From assembly GCA_905182995.1 (NCBI GenBank), contig CAJJDP010000102.1, positions 128,183-192,182 of the forward strand: a stretch of DNA of 64,000 nucleotides. Direction: 5' to 3'. Origin of the DNA: Paramecium octaurelia. Its lineage: Eukaryota; Ciliophora; Oligohymenophorea; Peniculida; Parameciidae. The notes below the pieces were generated by a model that saw only the letters and a list, made by a program, of their open reading frames with translations, made no database searches and was not told the origin of the DNA. The position numbers were made by a program, and so were the translations under genes. Shown here piece by piece: positions 48,247 through 60,516 of this stretch (positions are counted from its first letter, which is position 1; each line of letters begins with the position of its first letter).

Positions 48247-48783
48247 TCAATTTTCTTATTATTCTAAATCTTCTTTCATTAAATTCTTATAACTTGCTGC
48301 TTGTTTAACGTATATATCGGATATCTTTTCAGAGAGGTGTCTATGCTATATGTATAATTCCAATCCTTTGGTAATTTATTCTTCCTTGACTTCAGATATT
48401 AAGATGATCAATACCTATACAGATTTGAGCAAATCTGGTTTATAGTCTTTATACAAACCATTTTTTATTCATATTACTAAAAGTACTTAAAATTCAAAGT
48501 TATAGTGATAATTCACTAATGGAACTTATCTATAGCCAATATATCCAAATATTATTCTTTGATTGAATAATCTACGCCAATTTAATTTTATGAATAACTT
48601 TATTAGTTTTCTTATTTTTCATCTTCTTATCGTTTTGTATCAAGATTCGTTTTTAATTTGCTTTAGCTTAGCTTGAACATTTCAATTTAGAGTCTTAGTT
48701 TTCTATTCTAAATGATAATTTGAATCGTATTAAGCTATGTGAATAGATGCTAACTGGGTTCCATTTTCATTTGCTGAGGTCAT
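48247..48783 (-). CDS. Unknown protein, exon structure unresolved
   Basis: Purine-rich minus strand with several coding-like frames: MTSANENGTQLASIHIAQ (ATG 48781-48783), or an inner start MFKLSQSKLKTNLDTKRQ, then QNQIGVDYSIKEQYLDILA, and a last exon KDYKPDLLKSVQVLIILI followed by HLSEKISDIYVKQAASYK and TGA 48247-48249. I could not place the junctions, so limits are outer bounds. The last exon is helical. The interval 48021-48246 shows no gene. Confidence 0.45.
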
Positions 48784-48854
48784 GTTTAAGAAGTGTAAAA
48801 ATACTCATTAGGATTACTTTAGCAACAACCCATATTTATATAATTTATTATATG

Positions 48855-49129
48855 TCATTTCTTATTTTGTTATTTTAGCAGCAGTTATCTCCACTTGTTA
48901 ATCCATTCTTCTGGATATGCTTTCGGATCAGGCTTTTACCCAACAGGAATATTTTTCAATCTTTCTTCAAATTGCTTATGCTCATCATGCTTCTTCTTTT
49001 TTCTTGATCCTTCTTAATGTTTGCTTTAGTTGCCATCTGCATTTTATTCTAAGTCATTCTAAATTATAGTACAGTTACTTCGTCATTATTTGACCATGAG
49101 GATTATTATTGTTAAGATGGTTATTACAT
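48855..49129 (-). CDS. Small basic protein with a 20-nt intron
   Basis: ATG 49127-49129 to TGA 48855-48857, about 84 residues. A 20-nt GTA...TAG intron at 49059-49078 is needed to link MQQPSQQQQSSWSNNDE to NDLEQNADGNQSKHQEGSRK; without it both frames stop. The C-terminus is KQFEERLKNIPVGQKPDPKAY then EEWINKWRQLL. Unknown function; composition suggests a partly ordered adaptor. The interval 49130-49471 is AT-rich and holds no identifiable gene. Confidence 0.7.
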
Positions 49130-49471
49130 TTTGTATTTTTAATATTGCAATTATGGTATTGCATCAAAATAATTTTAATTTCATTAATAGTAATATATAG
49201 TTGTATTGCTGTTGTATATATAGACATAGTATTATGATAATAATGCATTCAAATATTTACTTAAAATGATATTGATATATATAAATATATCGATTGTCAT
49301 TTCAATAATTTAAATTAAAACTGAATCATGCTTCTTGCATTCATAATAAAATAGAGATATAGTTTCTTATAGATAGGTTTGTTTTTGCATGTTAACTTAA
49401 TTGAATACAATAAATAAAAAATATAGTTGACAATATATTTATAAAATATATTAAAATATATAGAAGGAAGT

Positions 49472-50609
49472 TCATTTAACTTTTTGTTATTTAATTCCAC
49501 TATCAAACCTCTTTAATGTTTACTTAATATCAACTTAATTATTGAATTAACTTTCTAATGCCTTAGTTATGTTATTTGAATCTTGAGTTTAGGATTTTGT
49601 ACGCTATGATCGAATAATTTTTTATTAAGTAGCAGTCGAATTATATCTACTTGAAGCATTGGATTCATAGACTCTGGCAGTTGACTATTATGATATCTTC
49701 GATGCAGAACCATATCTGTTGTTATTGATTTCCACACTACTTCTATATCTGGATGATTTATTTTGTTTGTTCAATTTTTGAAACTAAATTTGTGTTGACT
49801 CCTTTTCCTTTTGTTACTTGATGATCTTTTATAGAAATTGCTTATCTTTGTTATAAATGATGGGTATGAATTGGAATCCTTGGGTTTGAGTTTCTTTGTC
49901 AATGGAATGTGCTTAACTTTTCTTTTTTTATTTCTACTTTTTGATTTCCTGTCTTCGGTCACAGAATTTCTAATAGATCAGTCTGAGTTGGACTCCAACC
50001 TCCTACTTACTAGAATAATTTTTAATGGGTACGTATTGACCGTTTGAAAAGACAATGAACTATTGGTGACAATATCATTTAGTTGGTTTTTGATAAAAAA
50101 GATGGAGCCTTGTGAACTGTATTGTTGTTATCTTGAAATATCAATGAAGAGGATACTTTTAGAGTAGACTGCTCTGCAGTATTTTTGAAACGCTGATGGA
50201 ATTGATGTTGGAGTATTTTCGAGATTATCGAATTTTGGGATTGTAGTAAGTATCCATGGTTTTGGCAATGGGAGTATGAAATATGCGGGGCACAAATTTT
50301 TGGGACTAATCGTCTATTTTAAGTTACAACCAATACATTGGAATTGATAGTATCGAAGAGGACATCGTTGGGAGAATGGAAGTAGTTCTCCATGTACTCA
50401 TCGTGGTAATCCCAAAAGAGGTAGTCTTTGAATGTATTGGTGATTCGACTTCTACGGGCAAAGATTAGATCGTTGATGATTCGAATGTAAGTATAATTCT
50501 GCGAAGACGAATACTTTTCATAGAGTGCTTTTTTGATGATGACTGCAAAGTCCTAATTTAGTGTTGTATGTACATATTGGTACTCACAAAAATTGCAAGT
50601 CGAATCCAT
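49472..50609 (-). CDS. Unknown protein with a globular N-terminal domain and a basic Gln/Ser-rich tail
   Basis: ATG 50607-50609 to TGA 49472-49474, about 365 residues. The first half is folded-looking, with clustered aromatics and Cys (MDSTCNFCEYQYVHTTL, DFAVIIKKALYEKYSSSQ, FKDYLFWDYHDEYMENYF, PHISYSHCQNHGYL). The second half is basic and low complexity (DRRQEIKKQKQKKKSQAH, SSRYRSSVEINNNRYG). A GTA...TAG intron of about 37 nt near 49965-50003 joins the two. No named domain; may be a ciliate-specific regulator. Confidence 0.6.
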
Positions 50610-50700
50610 AATTTCTGTTAATTTTAACATTTTCCTTTTGATAATTATAAGATCACTGCCAATCAAAGCAATGTGTGATGTGAGTACGATTTAATTATAA

Positions 50701-52204
50701 TCAATCATATTTTATCTTGTACGCCAATAGCAGAAGTAGCCCTGGACAGATCAAGAGCACCATGATCACAGGAAAGAAGAATATTCCGAGTAAGATCAAG
50801 CACATTTTATCTCCATCCTCCAATTGCCTATAACTTTGTCGATTAAAATGCTTGACCAGTTTCAGCGGAGCCATTACGCTATAATAAATCAAGATGAATG
50901 GGATTATGGGTAGAATAAGTACGGTGGCAAATAATTCGAAGATGATCCCTCCATACTTCTTCCATCTTGGTCGAGAATGTGGCTCATCATTAGAAAATTG
51001 CTTATCTCTCTATAACGTTAACTCTATTACCTGGACATCCAAAGCAATTGTCTGAATCAAAGTGCATTCTTGTGTACCTTGCTCTGCATAACCAGCAAAA
51101 TTGAAATCTACATTGATAACAGGTCATATGATTGCACCCTTCCTTCTTTTGAATTGGGGCTTTGCATTTTGGACAACGTTGGATCACCAACTATTTCAAA
51201 GTTAATTCGTAATATTTGTCTAATGCTTCCTATTGCTAATCACAAATCCATACTTCACATGTCATCCCTGGATGATCTTCCCTTCTGCACTCATAACACA
51301 TCTCCTGTCCACATTCGCATTTTATAGTATTGCTAAACATGCTCTTCCCCTTAATGTATTTGTCGCATCCTGTTCTGATACACCATCTTATTGTATCATC
51401 CCTATCCAACAACTTTTGTCTCTTGAACTTTTCAAACTTTTGATAGTATTCGTCGTTTATTAAACTCTTTATGGCATCATCATTAAAATAGTTATCACAT
51501 CCTTGTTAAGGACATTCAATTTCCAACACTTAACCATTGTTTATTTTGTTCTCCAAATAACTTTGTAAACACTCACAACAGAACTCATGTCTACAATTCA
51601 AAGCTTTCTATTTATTTTTGTACTCACTCAAGCAAATCCCACAACAATCATTAGTCCCTTTATCATCTTTTGCTTACTCTTATCTAGTCTCTTCAACTAT
51701 AAATTAATCTATTTATTATTGATCATCTATTGAAATTGGAACAACTTATTTGTATGATGTTTTCTGTAATTGTATTCCAGAGCAAGATTTATATTGTTCT
51801 TCAAACTAATGAATTTTTTCAATCACCAAATCTAAAACAACCTAATAATCCTAATCCAAAGATATTTTCTGTTTCTAAATTATATACTCTGCCATATAAG
51901 CATTATATCCGTATTAAGCTATCTAAGTAAGTATTTTTTTCTTCGTATGACTGAAATTTTAAAAAATAAATACATACAGCAACTTCACTTTCTAATTCTC
52001 ATTATTGAACGTTATTGAATGATGGGAGTTCCTTCTATTTTATTATTCTTTTGGCATCTACAATACAAAGTCATGTAAACTACTTTTTCGTATTTGAGAT
52101 TCATGTAAATTTTATTGCTTTTCTTGATCTACTCCATGTACAAACAAGAGATCATCACTCTTACTTAATGGTATTTTATAGTCCTTAATCTGCTATTTAA
52201 TCAT
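50701..52204 (-). CDS. RBR (RING-IBR-RING) E3 ubiquitin ligase with C-terminal membrane anchors
   Basis: Open from ATG 52202-52204 (or 51893-51895, MAEYIIQKQKISLDQ) to TGA 50701-50703. RING1: [20 protein letters not shown] and [26 protein letters not shown], then [18 protein letters not shown]2: [28 protein letters not shown]. The catalytic cysteine is the one in GCNHM, giving the HECT-like thioester step of RBR ligases. After RING2 an intron gttaacgttatagagagataag (22 nt, GTT...AAG) restores the frame to two hydrophobic segments ([40 protein letters not shown]), so the ligase is tail-anchored, like membrane RBRs such as RNF144/RNF19. Confidence 0.93.
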
Positions 52205-53036
52205 TAATTATATTATTATCAATTGGAGATAACAAATTCAAACTATTCTAAAAATACACATTTAAAAATCCCTTTTTTTGTTTTATATACTATTTATAGA
52301 TATATCCAATAAATGTATAGATATCAATGTTAAAATAATTCATCTTACTTTATATAGATTTACTGGTATTCATTTTTGATTTTAGATATAGATGAAAGTA
52401 ACTTGAAAGTGCAAATTGAATGCTGCAACATTTAATTTATCATAGCTTCAACAATCTTTACATTTTGTTTTATCAAATTACATTCCATCATTCATTAATC
52501 GAGAATTTAGTCAGTAATCACAATATATATTAGTGAGATCTAATTCAAAATTAATAGAGTATTGCAAATTCTAATAATATTCACTTTACTAAATCTAATA
52601 TTTCTAACATGAGCATCATAAGTTTTAGGAACCGATTTGCACAAACAAAAATATGGCCTAATAATTGTAGCCATTTAAATTTGGCAAATTGAAATTCTAA
52701 TATATAAGAGGATCCTAAGTGAATACTCTAATGGCATTTGAAAACTATTATTAGGGAACAATCATTAAGAACTGAAATTTATGGTGGTAGATCTGCGATT
52801 GAAACCAGTTTAAAGTTGTTATTATGATTGATTTAAGCATATAACAATTAGATTAGTAATAATAATGTTGTCGTAGAATTGTGGGTGATTAATTGGATAT
52901 CTTACGATGTAATCTTCGAAAATTTAGATATAATCAAGAGAATGAGAAATAAAATTAGTATTTTGAATTTTTATTAATTAATAAACTATATTATCTCAAT
53001 AACTATGATGTAATAAATATTTTGAATGGTAGCTAA
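52205..53036. other. Unresolved stretch with coding-like plus-strand segments
   Basis: About 830 bp. From 52390 to 52600 no gene is seen. Between 52610 and 53000 the plus strand carries segments such as MSIISFRNRFAQTKIW, LRTEIYGGRSAIETSLKLL and NNVVVELWVINWISYDV in frames broken by TGAs. It may be a spliced gene whose junctions I could not determine, possibly ending before the RING gene at 53037. Confidence 0.35.
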
Positions 53037-54920
53037 ATGCCGGAATCATAATTGGGGTCGGTTAGAATGAGACCTTCCTAAATTCAGATTGAAGACGATC
53101 AATAAGTTTCAACACAAAGACGAAATTTTTTATCTCCAACATTTAGTTAAAATCTACCCCTTTTTAGGGAATTGTATGCAGTTTTTAAAATGAATATAGA
53201 CAATCGAGATAAGCGCAAAACAGAGAACAAGATTATTCAAACAGTATTATTACTCTTACTGATGAGAAGGTATTCAAAATACAAATTAGGTAATCTCTTG
53301 TCATGCTTAAATGATCAAGTCTCTCATGTTCAACTTATTCCTATAGGCATTTTTTGTTAATTATCTTACTTATATGCACTGGAAATATAGTCATCGCTAC
53401 GTGCTCCTGCAATTGTGGATATAGGACTTAATAACAATTTTTATTCTGATATACTATAACTACAGAAAAGGAGATGATTGCATTTGGTAACTCATAGAAA
53501 CTATGTTTCTATTCTTTTTTAAAGTATGCATCATCGTTTTAATAGATCTTCATTGTCTTTTACTATGAAGTTCAAGCATTCAAGATCTATTTTATCGCAA
53601 TAATGATGTTAGCGGTTTCATCATTGCTTTTGATTATGAAATTAGTCTAAAAGATAAAGACTCCGACTAAGACTAGCACTGCTTTAGTATTATAATTAAA
53701 TATATTTGAGATTTTGCAATTCCTAAAGACAATGTGCTGTCTCTAACTCTTGTTGATTACACTTAAATGGGAATCAAAGATCTCTTGGTCGTGGATCCAG
53801 ATCTTTCTATTATTGTGGGTGTTCCTTGTAGTTTGTGCATTATTGTTATTCATTTCATTAGTTAGTTGTATTGAAACATTGGTTAACATTATTAAAAAGA
53901 AATAACAATGTCATTACTGTAAATATATCGGTATTCTTTAGTGGCAGGCAATTTGTGGATATTTATAATGCTAATAGGATTTACTTTATTTCCTTTTTTG
54001 TTCATCCTGAGAACAGCTGAATTTTATGAGGAAAATCAATTAATTTCAATTACTGAAACTGCTAAATACATAGTAGTGATCACTTTGTTTTCGTTATTTC
54101 TTCTCATTTTCACTCTTTGCTTCTACAAATAAATTAAGTATGGTTCTCAATTATTAATTATTAGAGCTTACTTAAAAGATGTTTAAGGAATCTCAGATTA
54201 AAATGATGTTGATTAATAACAAACAGTGTAATCTCCGAATTCCAGATAACTTAATTCCCCACATTAAACCAAGAAATTAGAATTCGTTAAATTGGGAATA
54301 CCTTTATATTTGATCAAATTATCTTGTACTTACTTTGCTGTTCTGGACAAAGCCTCTTTTGAATTCAAAAAAAAACAAAAATCTCATCAAGAGTTAGAAT
54401 CTGGTCGATCGAATCTTCATGGTTCCACAATGAGGGAAACCTGGAAAAAAATACTACAAAAACCAGCTGCTAGCAATTCTATGATTATACATAAAAAATA
54501 GGCTGAAATCGACTTAGAAATATAAAAACCTGCTATCACTGATAATGGTAATCAAAAATCTTATTTATAACTTAGTCAAAGTAAAAAGGGAAGAAACCCC
54601 AGTTACTGTATCGAAATTGGAATAAGAAGAGGAACCAGTTCGATCTATTAAATCTATTAAATCTGATGGGGAATCAAGTGTGAATTAAGACAAGTGTCTT
54701 GTTTGCTATGAAAATATACCCAATATAGTTTTTGTACCATGTCGTCATGGAGGCATCTGTTAGCAGTGTGCTGAGGATGTAATATAAAAATCAAATGAAT
54801 GTTACTTATGCAGAAAAGTAATTTACTAAAATAAACAATTAGACTATAAGTCAAATTTTGAAAGTTTAAAAAAATGTAAATAAATAATTGGAAGTGTAAG
54901 AAGCATCAATTTTGGGCTGA
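53037..54920 (+). CDS. Multi-pass membrane RING-type E3 ubiquitin ligase
   Basis: ATG 53037 to TGA 54918-54920 with introns 53319-53346 (28, GTC donor), 53524-53545 (22), 53919-53941 (23), 54548-54575 (28) and 54818-54842 (25); about 580 residues. The N-terminal ~110 residues are soluble (MPESQLGSVRMRPSQIQ). Then about 8 hydrophobic segments (ITIFILIYYNY, MLAVSSLLLIM, IFLLLWVFLVVCALLLFISL, WIFIMLIGFTLFPFLFIL, YIVVITLFSLFLLIFTLC). A cytosolic linker leads to the RING: KCLVCYENIPNIVFVPCRHG, then CQQCAEDVIQKSNECYLCRK and ISQILKV. The C-x2-C...C-R-H...C-x2-C...C-x2-C spacing and the tail are of the SP1/MULAN/IAP class. The last intron is needed for that tail. Confidence 0.85.
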
Positions 54921-54964
54921 ACTTATTTAATTAATAAATACAATTGTTATTATAATCTTAATAC

Positions 54965-56009
54965 CTTGTTTCTAATTTGAAATATACATAACAATTTCAT
55001 TAAACCAAGAATTTCTTACTAATAGAGCTCAAAGAAAAGCAAAAGGCTTAGAGCATACTCATTGGAAATCTGTAATCTACATTAAAAAGGTTCTTCTCCC
55101 ACTTTATTTTTATTACGATTACACTTTACCTTCCCATGCAACAAATAAATAATATTCTAATCTTGAGGATCAATAATCTCAAAGTTCCTGGCTGATGCTC
55201 GTTTTGCTCTTCCAAAGAAATTCAATTAATAACACTCCTTTTCCTCATTATACACAGGGTCCATCTAAGCTAATTATACAATTTAATTATCAATCAGATT
55301 CAACATACTTGCAGTGAATTTTCTTATTATATTCTTACAATTACCTTGGCTATGTTGCCATGATGTTGGTTTGATATTGGATGACAGCCAATTCTCTTCT
55401 CTCTTATCCAAAATACTTGGGGATCCTGCCAGCTGCCTCCTTTGGATATCCATAATCATAAATGTGAAACACAGTTCCCCAGAAATTTCTTTCTATTACG
55501 CCAACATATTCTTCTGAATATTTGATATATTATAATTACTGCAATATTATAATTACAATTTTTACATCTTTTTCAAATATCAATATCTCACTGTGAGGTG
55601 ATTCCTGATAAGCCACTAAATACTATTTCCCTTACGCCTCATCTAATAACTAATAATAATGAGGATAATCAGTATTTGGTGATGTTGTTGTTCTCTTTCT
55701 AGAAGTCTTATAGAATTAATATTTTTATAAGGGTTGCAGAAAGGGTTTCTTGCGATTCTCTATCTTCTTGTACATACTCTTGAAGAACAATGTCCCTATC
55801 TATAGTTGTTTCTATCCCCAAGTGATTAAGAGAATATCCTCTTTAATCTGCTAAATCTGCACTTAAGCAACATTCATGATTAATTTCTACAAATAGGGGT
55901 CAGTAATCTGTTTTTGATAGATTCCAGCCTAGAATTGAAAATACTACAATAGCAAACTAGGTTTTAAGTAGATACATACGAATAAAAGTATTGTGAATAT
56001 TCCATACAT
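54965..56009 (-). CDS. Tubby-like protein (TULP family)
   Basis: Start ATG 56007-56009 (MYGIFTILLFVCIYLKPS, hydrophobic) on the minus strand. The C-terminal domain is Tubby-like: YVGVIERNFWGTVFHIYDYG, then ARRELAVIQYQTN-type segment (RRELAVIQYQTNIMA), then FFGRAKRASARNFEIID and IIYLLHGKVKCN, ending near SNEYALSLLLFFELYQQ. These correspond to the phosphoinositide-binding beta-barrel of Tubby proteins, which traffic membrane proteins to cilia, a plausible role in a ciliate. Long GTT...TAG intron near 55264-55303. The exact stop is unresolved; the C-terminal helix runs to about 54965. Alternative starts are possible because the first 20 residues are hydrophobic. Confidence 0.8.
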
Positions 56010-56672
56010 TCATATTGGATGGTAATTAAAGTCAATTGCATCAGGACATAGAGATTCAAATCCACATACAATCCAATAATTACATCAGTCATCTTTTATA
56101 CTTTCATAATAATAGAGCAAATCAACAATCTATGCAATTGTTTTTGCGGTTTATTGTTAATAAACTATCGAAACTTTGTTTAATTCTAATTAAGCAAATC
56201 AAAGCATTCGAAAAAGAAATGAAAATCTTAATCATTTGGTATTTTAATTCCAAGGGAACAAACCACTATGATTTATACAACATCTTCTTAAGCATTGAAA
56301 TTATCTTGCAATGCCTGTATCTCATTCAAATATCTTTCTTATTATCAATATTTTACTTTTGATCGACATAGAAACCATATTCAACTTTTACATCCGGAAT
56401 TTATTGGTCTATTATAAATTTTGATAATTACCTATTTTATTGGGTTTCATAACTAATAATTCTTAATTTAACATGCACTTTACATCAATTTTTAATTTTT
56501 TTATTTGCTTAGTTTATTAAATCTTGCAATCCAATCCGAAGAAACCCATATTAGATTCTGATTCTTTGCTTTATTTGTGTTTCGGCAATATATTATTAAA
56601 CATTAATTTATTTAATATGATTTCCAACCTAATTATATCAGTTATTACTATTATATAATTTATATTATCAAC
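56010..56672. other. Intergenic between divergent genes
   Basis: About 660 bp. A 108-codon plus-strand frame (56036-56362, Leu/Ile/Phe-rich) lacks an upstream ATG and contains no TAA/TAG Gln, unlike real genes here; not called. Holds the promoters of the Tubby-like and ankyrin genes. Confidence 0.5.
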
Positions 56673-59474
56673 ATGAAAACTAAATGTTCCTCTGCAAGAC
56701 ATTATACTGACAATGACAACAAGGAATTTTGTAACCTCATGTCACAGGAATAAATTGATGAACGCTTTGCAATTATCTAAAAATAAAACTCCTTTCGATA
56801 AGTAAGGAGAAGAAACACAGCCACTGCCAGGTAAAACAAAGTTGAAGATTTATGCATTTTATTTGAGAAACTTATAAAAAAGTCAACTAAACCAAAACCT
56901 TTAAAATAGAAATATCAGGCTATCTGTTAGGAGTCAGGAATTGATTTTAATGAGCTAAGAAATATTACAAGAATGGATGATAAATAAGACTATATTATCA
57001 GGTGTTGTGTTAATTAGATTTCTTCATAATTTGACAGTATTTCTTGATTTTAAATAGACATTCTCTCCAAATATAACATAAATTCACATACTGAAAGGCA
57101 TCCAAAGAAAAATGATGATCAATTAGATTTGTATGGGTGGTTGTAAGTTAAATCTCAATATAAATCCATTTTGAAAAGATTGAAATTTGCATTAGTGGAT
57201 TTGATTTAAACATCAAACAATTTTAAAAAAGTTAATAACTTTCTATCGTCGAAATCTAAAGTTACTTCCCAATAGGTAAGTTTCATCCATACTACTAATA
57301 ATATGGACAGCAAAGAACAATCTACTCAATACACCTCTAGAATCTAAGTAAATGCTGATAAAAAACTCATTCTGAATGTTCCTGAGCTGTAATACTCTCC
57401 CCCTGAATTGTTTTTTGAATGGAATAAAGCCATAGAGGATGGCTACATAACTACAGGTAAAAATATGCATTTAATGGGCTATGAAACCATAAAGAAATAA
57501 TTAGCAAATGGAATTCACTCCAAGAAACGAGACAAAATATTAAATAAATGTGAATAAACTGGTAATTACATCACAGAATAAGAACTTTAATACATAGCCT
57601 CAACTAGTTTCTTGATTAATAAATGTATAGATAGAGAATTCATTTAAAGAGCCATCAATTGCTTAGAAGATAATGTATAATTAATTTTAATTAGGTCAAA
57701 CATTAAATTGAATTGAATATCTCTGAATAAATACTCTAAAACTTTTACTTCATCAAAGAAAATCAAGTAAAAATCAGAAACAAATATTTTGAAGAATTGA
57801 ATAAGAAAAAAAGACAACAAATAAGTAAAATATCACATCTATTATTGTAGCTGAGAACACAAAAAACTATCAGAGACAATAACATTTCTCAAAGGATTCT
57901 CTTTAAATTAGAGTAATTAAAGGAAAATTTGTCTAATATTTGAAGGAGGCTCAAAAAAGGAAGTTTTTAAAGGAGGCTTTTGACCATAAAAAGTAGAGTG
58001 CTTTGAGAAGGCTGAAGAATTCAGGAAATCCATTGGCTAATATTTATGTTTAGAAATTCAAGGAGATAATGTTGGGAATTGTTAGAAAATATCGAGAAGT
58101 ATATATAATCAATAATCAAGAGAAAAGGAACTGAAAAAATAAAACAATAAAACTTTTTAGAAAGAAACACTTCAAAATAAACGTTTAAGCCATTATTTAT
58201 AAAAGGCCAAGATGAATTGTAATTAGAGTAAGTTAAACATATATTTCATCCCCCCTCAAAACTACTTGCACTGGACCCTGAGGAAAAGTTCCAATAACAT
58301 CAAAAAGAGAAAATAATAAAGTGGAGTAAAAGTTATAGATTAGGAATAAGAAATTATAATATTAGTTAGAATGAATTTATGAAGTTTTATAGTGGAGGAC
58401 CGTAAACTTGCAGATAATTTTAGAGTTAAAAATTGAAAGGATTAAACGATCATTAAGAGCCAGAATTACCTAGTTAATAACAATGGATTACAGATGATAT
58501 TGAAGTGTAAGCAGCTAATAAAATAAAGATGGCAATTAAGCGATTTTTGTATAAAAAGAAGTTCTTTAAAGTGTTAGAAAAGAAAGAACAATTAAAAAGC
58601 ATAGACATAGAATAAAGAATATAAAAGTGTATGAAGGCAAAAAGATTTTTTGAAGAATTGCATAAAGAATTGAACAATCAATAAAATGAAAGATTAAAGG
58701 ATATCACTTAACATTCTCCTCCTAAATTACCAATGGAAAAAGTTGTATTTATTCCTGGGTCTGCACCTACATCTCCATAAATAAATCGATTGAGCAAACA
58801 TAAAACTACTGAGATCTCATTAGTTAGTAGTCGTATCATTAAATAGGTATATAGGTGTATTATTGTAGTGTGATATGTAAAAAAGAGAAACCAATGAAAA
58901 ATAAAGATAAAAATTACTCAATAAATTTGTTAGAACTAGACTGGATGGGGAGGCCAAGATAAAAAATAGAAAGTTGATATAAGCAGCAAAAATGAAGAAT
59001 AGTGCTATTGCAGAAGCAGCTGGGTTCCATTATAGTAAATCCGATACAGAACTTTATGATTAAAATGGAAACACTCCTTTATATTATAGTGCCAAATATG
59101 GAGATGAATCAATGACGAAATTCTTATTGAAAATAGGAGCAGATGTCAATTAGATTTGTTCTAATGGAAATACTCCTGTTCACATGGCTTTCCTATCTGG
59201 AAATTAATAAATAATAATTGAATTCATCAACAGAAATGGTAATCTTAATATACTAAACAATGACAATTATACTCCTCTAGCCTTTGGAACTCAGGAACTA
59301 CTTCAATCTCTAAATTTGATTCATTGCGTTGCCACAGTATGATACCATAATAATTAGGTTAAATAAGATAACACAAAAAGAATTGATAATCAGCACTTGA
59401 TCCATAGAAAGATAAAGTCTGAAACCTATGAACTTAACGATGAATTAGTAGCAGAAATAAAAAAGAGAGGATGA
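56673..59474 (+). CDS. Large protein with C-terminal ankyrin repeats and basic helical N-terminal region
   Basis: ATG 56673 to TGA 59472-59474, about 890 residues. Introns include gtatttcttgattttaaatag (21 nt), gtataattaattttaattag (20), gtaaaatatcacatctattattgtag (26), 58099-58120 (22 nt, AAG end), gtatataggtgtattattgtag (22) and gtatgataccataataattag (21). The first ~700 residues are Lys/Gln-rich and helical, with IQ/charged segments such as AIKRFLYKKKFFKVLEKKE and FLYKK-type basic runs. Residues ~770-870 hold ankyrin repeats: NGNTPLYYSAKYGDESMTKF, LLKIGADVNQICSNGNTPVH, MAFLSGNQQIIIEFINRNG. Ankyrins scaffold protein complexes; partners unknown. Confidence 0.8.
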
Positions 59475-59522
59475 CAGAATATCAAAATTCTTTATACAAT
59501 TCTAATTTGATAGTAAATGATA

Positions 59523-60333
59523 TCAAAAGGGCTATAATTTATCATCAATCCATTCTCCTACAACTATCCTTTTATCTTTATATCTCATCTCTCCATGACC
59601 ATTCTTTTTACCCTACTTCCATTTTCCTTTAAATACATCTCCATTTTTGTATTAAAATGTTCCTATCAATTTTTATAAATTATACCTTCACCATCAAAAA
59701 CATCTTTATAAAAGCCACCTATGTATCTGTCTCCTGTTTTAAAATCTAAAATACCCATTCCAGATTTTTCTCCTTAATACCAATCTCCTTCATATTTATG
59801 ACCTCCTATGAAAAAATATTTTCCATATCCATGAATCACATCTTCAGAAAACAACCCATCATATTTTTCCCCATTTGCATAATAGTAAGTACCAGACCCA
59901 TCCTTTAAATCATTAGATAACTCTCCTTCATAAACATCTCCATTCGAATAAATAATTCTGTAAATTTATAATTTTTCTTCCTTATAAGGCACTTCCCTAA
60001 GTAGTTCTCTTTTAATTTCTTAATTCACTATAAAGTCTTCTTTTGTTGTTTATGTTAAAATATTTATTTAATGATCATTTTAATTTTGCTGATCTTCTTA
60101 ATCATCGCTATCATTATCCTGAAAATAATGATCATTTTCTGTCTGATTCAGCTAGGACTATACCCTAGTTTAATTGATACTTAGTACTCTTAATCATTTT
60201 AATTTAGAGAATTCTCTTTCAACAATTCACCATCATTCGAAAGAAATTAGTTGTAAATTTCCTCTAATTCTTTTTCTGCAGCATCAACTGCTTACTTCCA
60301 ACAAGCTTTATATGCTTTTATCTAATTAGACAT
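59523..60333 (-). CDS. MORN-repeat protein, second
   Basis: ATG 60331-60333 to TGA 59523-59525, about 250 residues, introns gtatcaattaaactagggtatagtcctag (29 nt) and gtataatttataaaaattgatag (23 nt). The N-terminus is acidic and helical (MSNQIKAYKACWKQAVDA, AAEKELEEIYNQFLSND). From about residue 110 come MORN repeats: YSNGDVYEGELSNDLKDGSG, YANGEKYDGLFSEDVIHGYG, YEGDWYQGEKSGMGILDF, YIGGFYKDVFDGEG, GDVFKGKWKQGKKNGHG. No membrane-anchor signal is seen, unlike the other MORN gene. Converges with the ankyrin gene; 48 bp between the stops. Confidence 0.88.
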
Positions 60334-60516
60334 TATAAGAATTATCTATAATATTATATTATTTAATCAAATCTAAATTAAGTTGCCCTATTATTAATTC
60401 TCAATGTCTATCTATTTATCAGATTTATAACTCTTTTAATTGTTCAATTTCTAATCATCATCTCCATCCAATTATCATTATTCTATTTAAAATTGTTTCA
60501 TTTTAGCGATTATTGA

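Noticed and set aside
49838-50047. Plus-strand frames over 49.8-51.5 kb and 45582-45818.
   Set aside because: They are shadows of minus-strand genes (unknown protein, RBR ligase, winged-helix-like protein) whose frames are supported by motifs and introns.
56036-56362. 108-codon plus-strand Leu/Ile-rich frame.
   Set aside because: No ATG upstream in frame, no TAA/TAG Gln codons, and length is within chance when only TGA stops.
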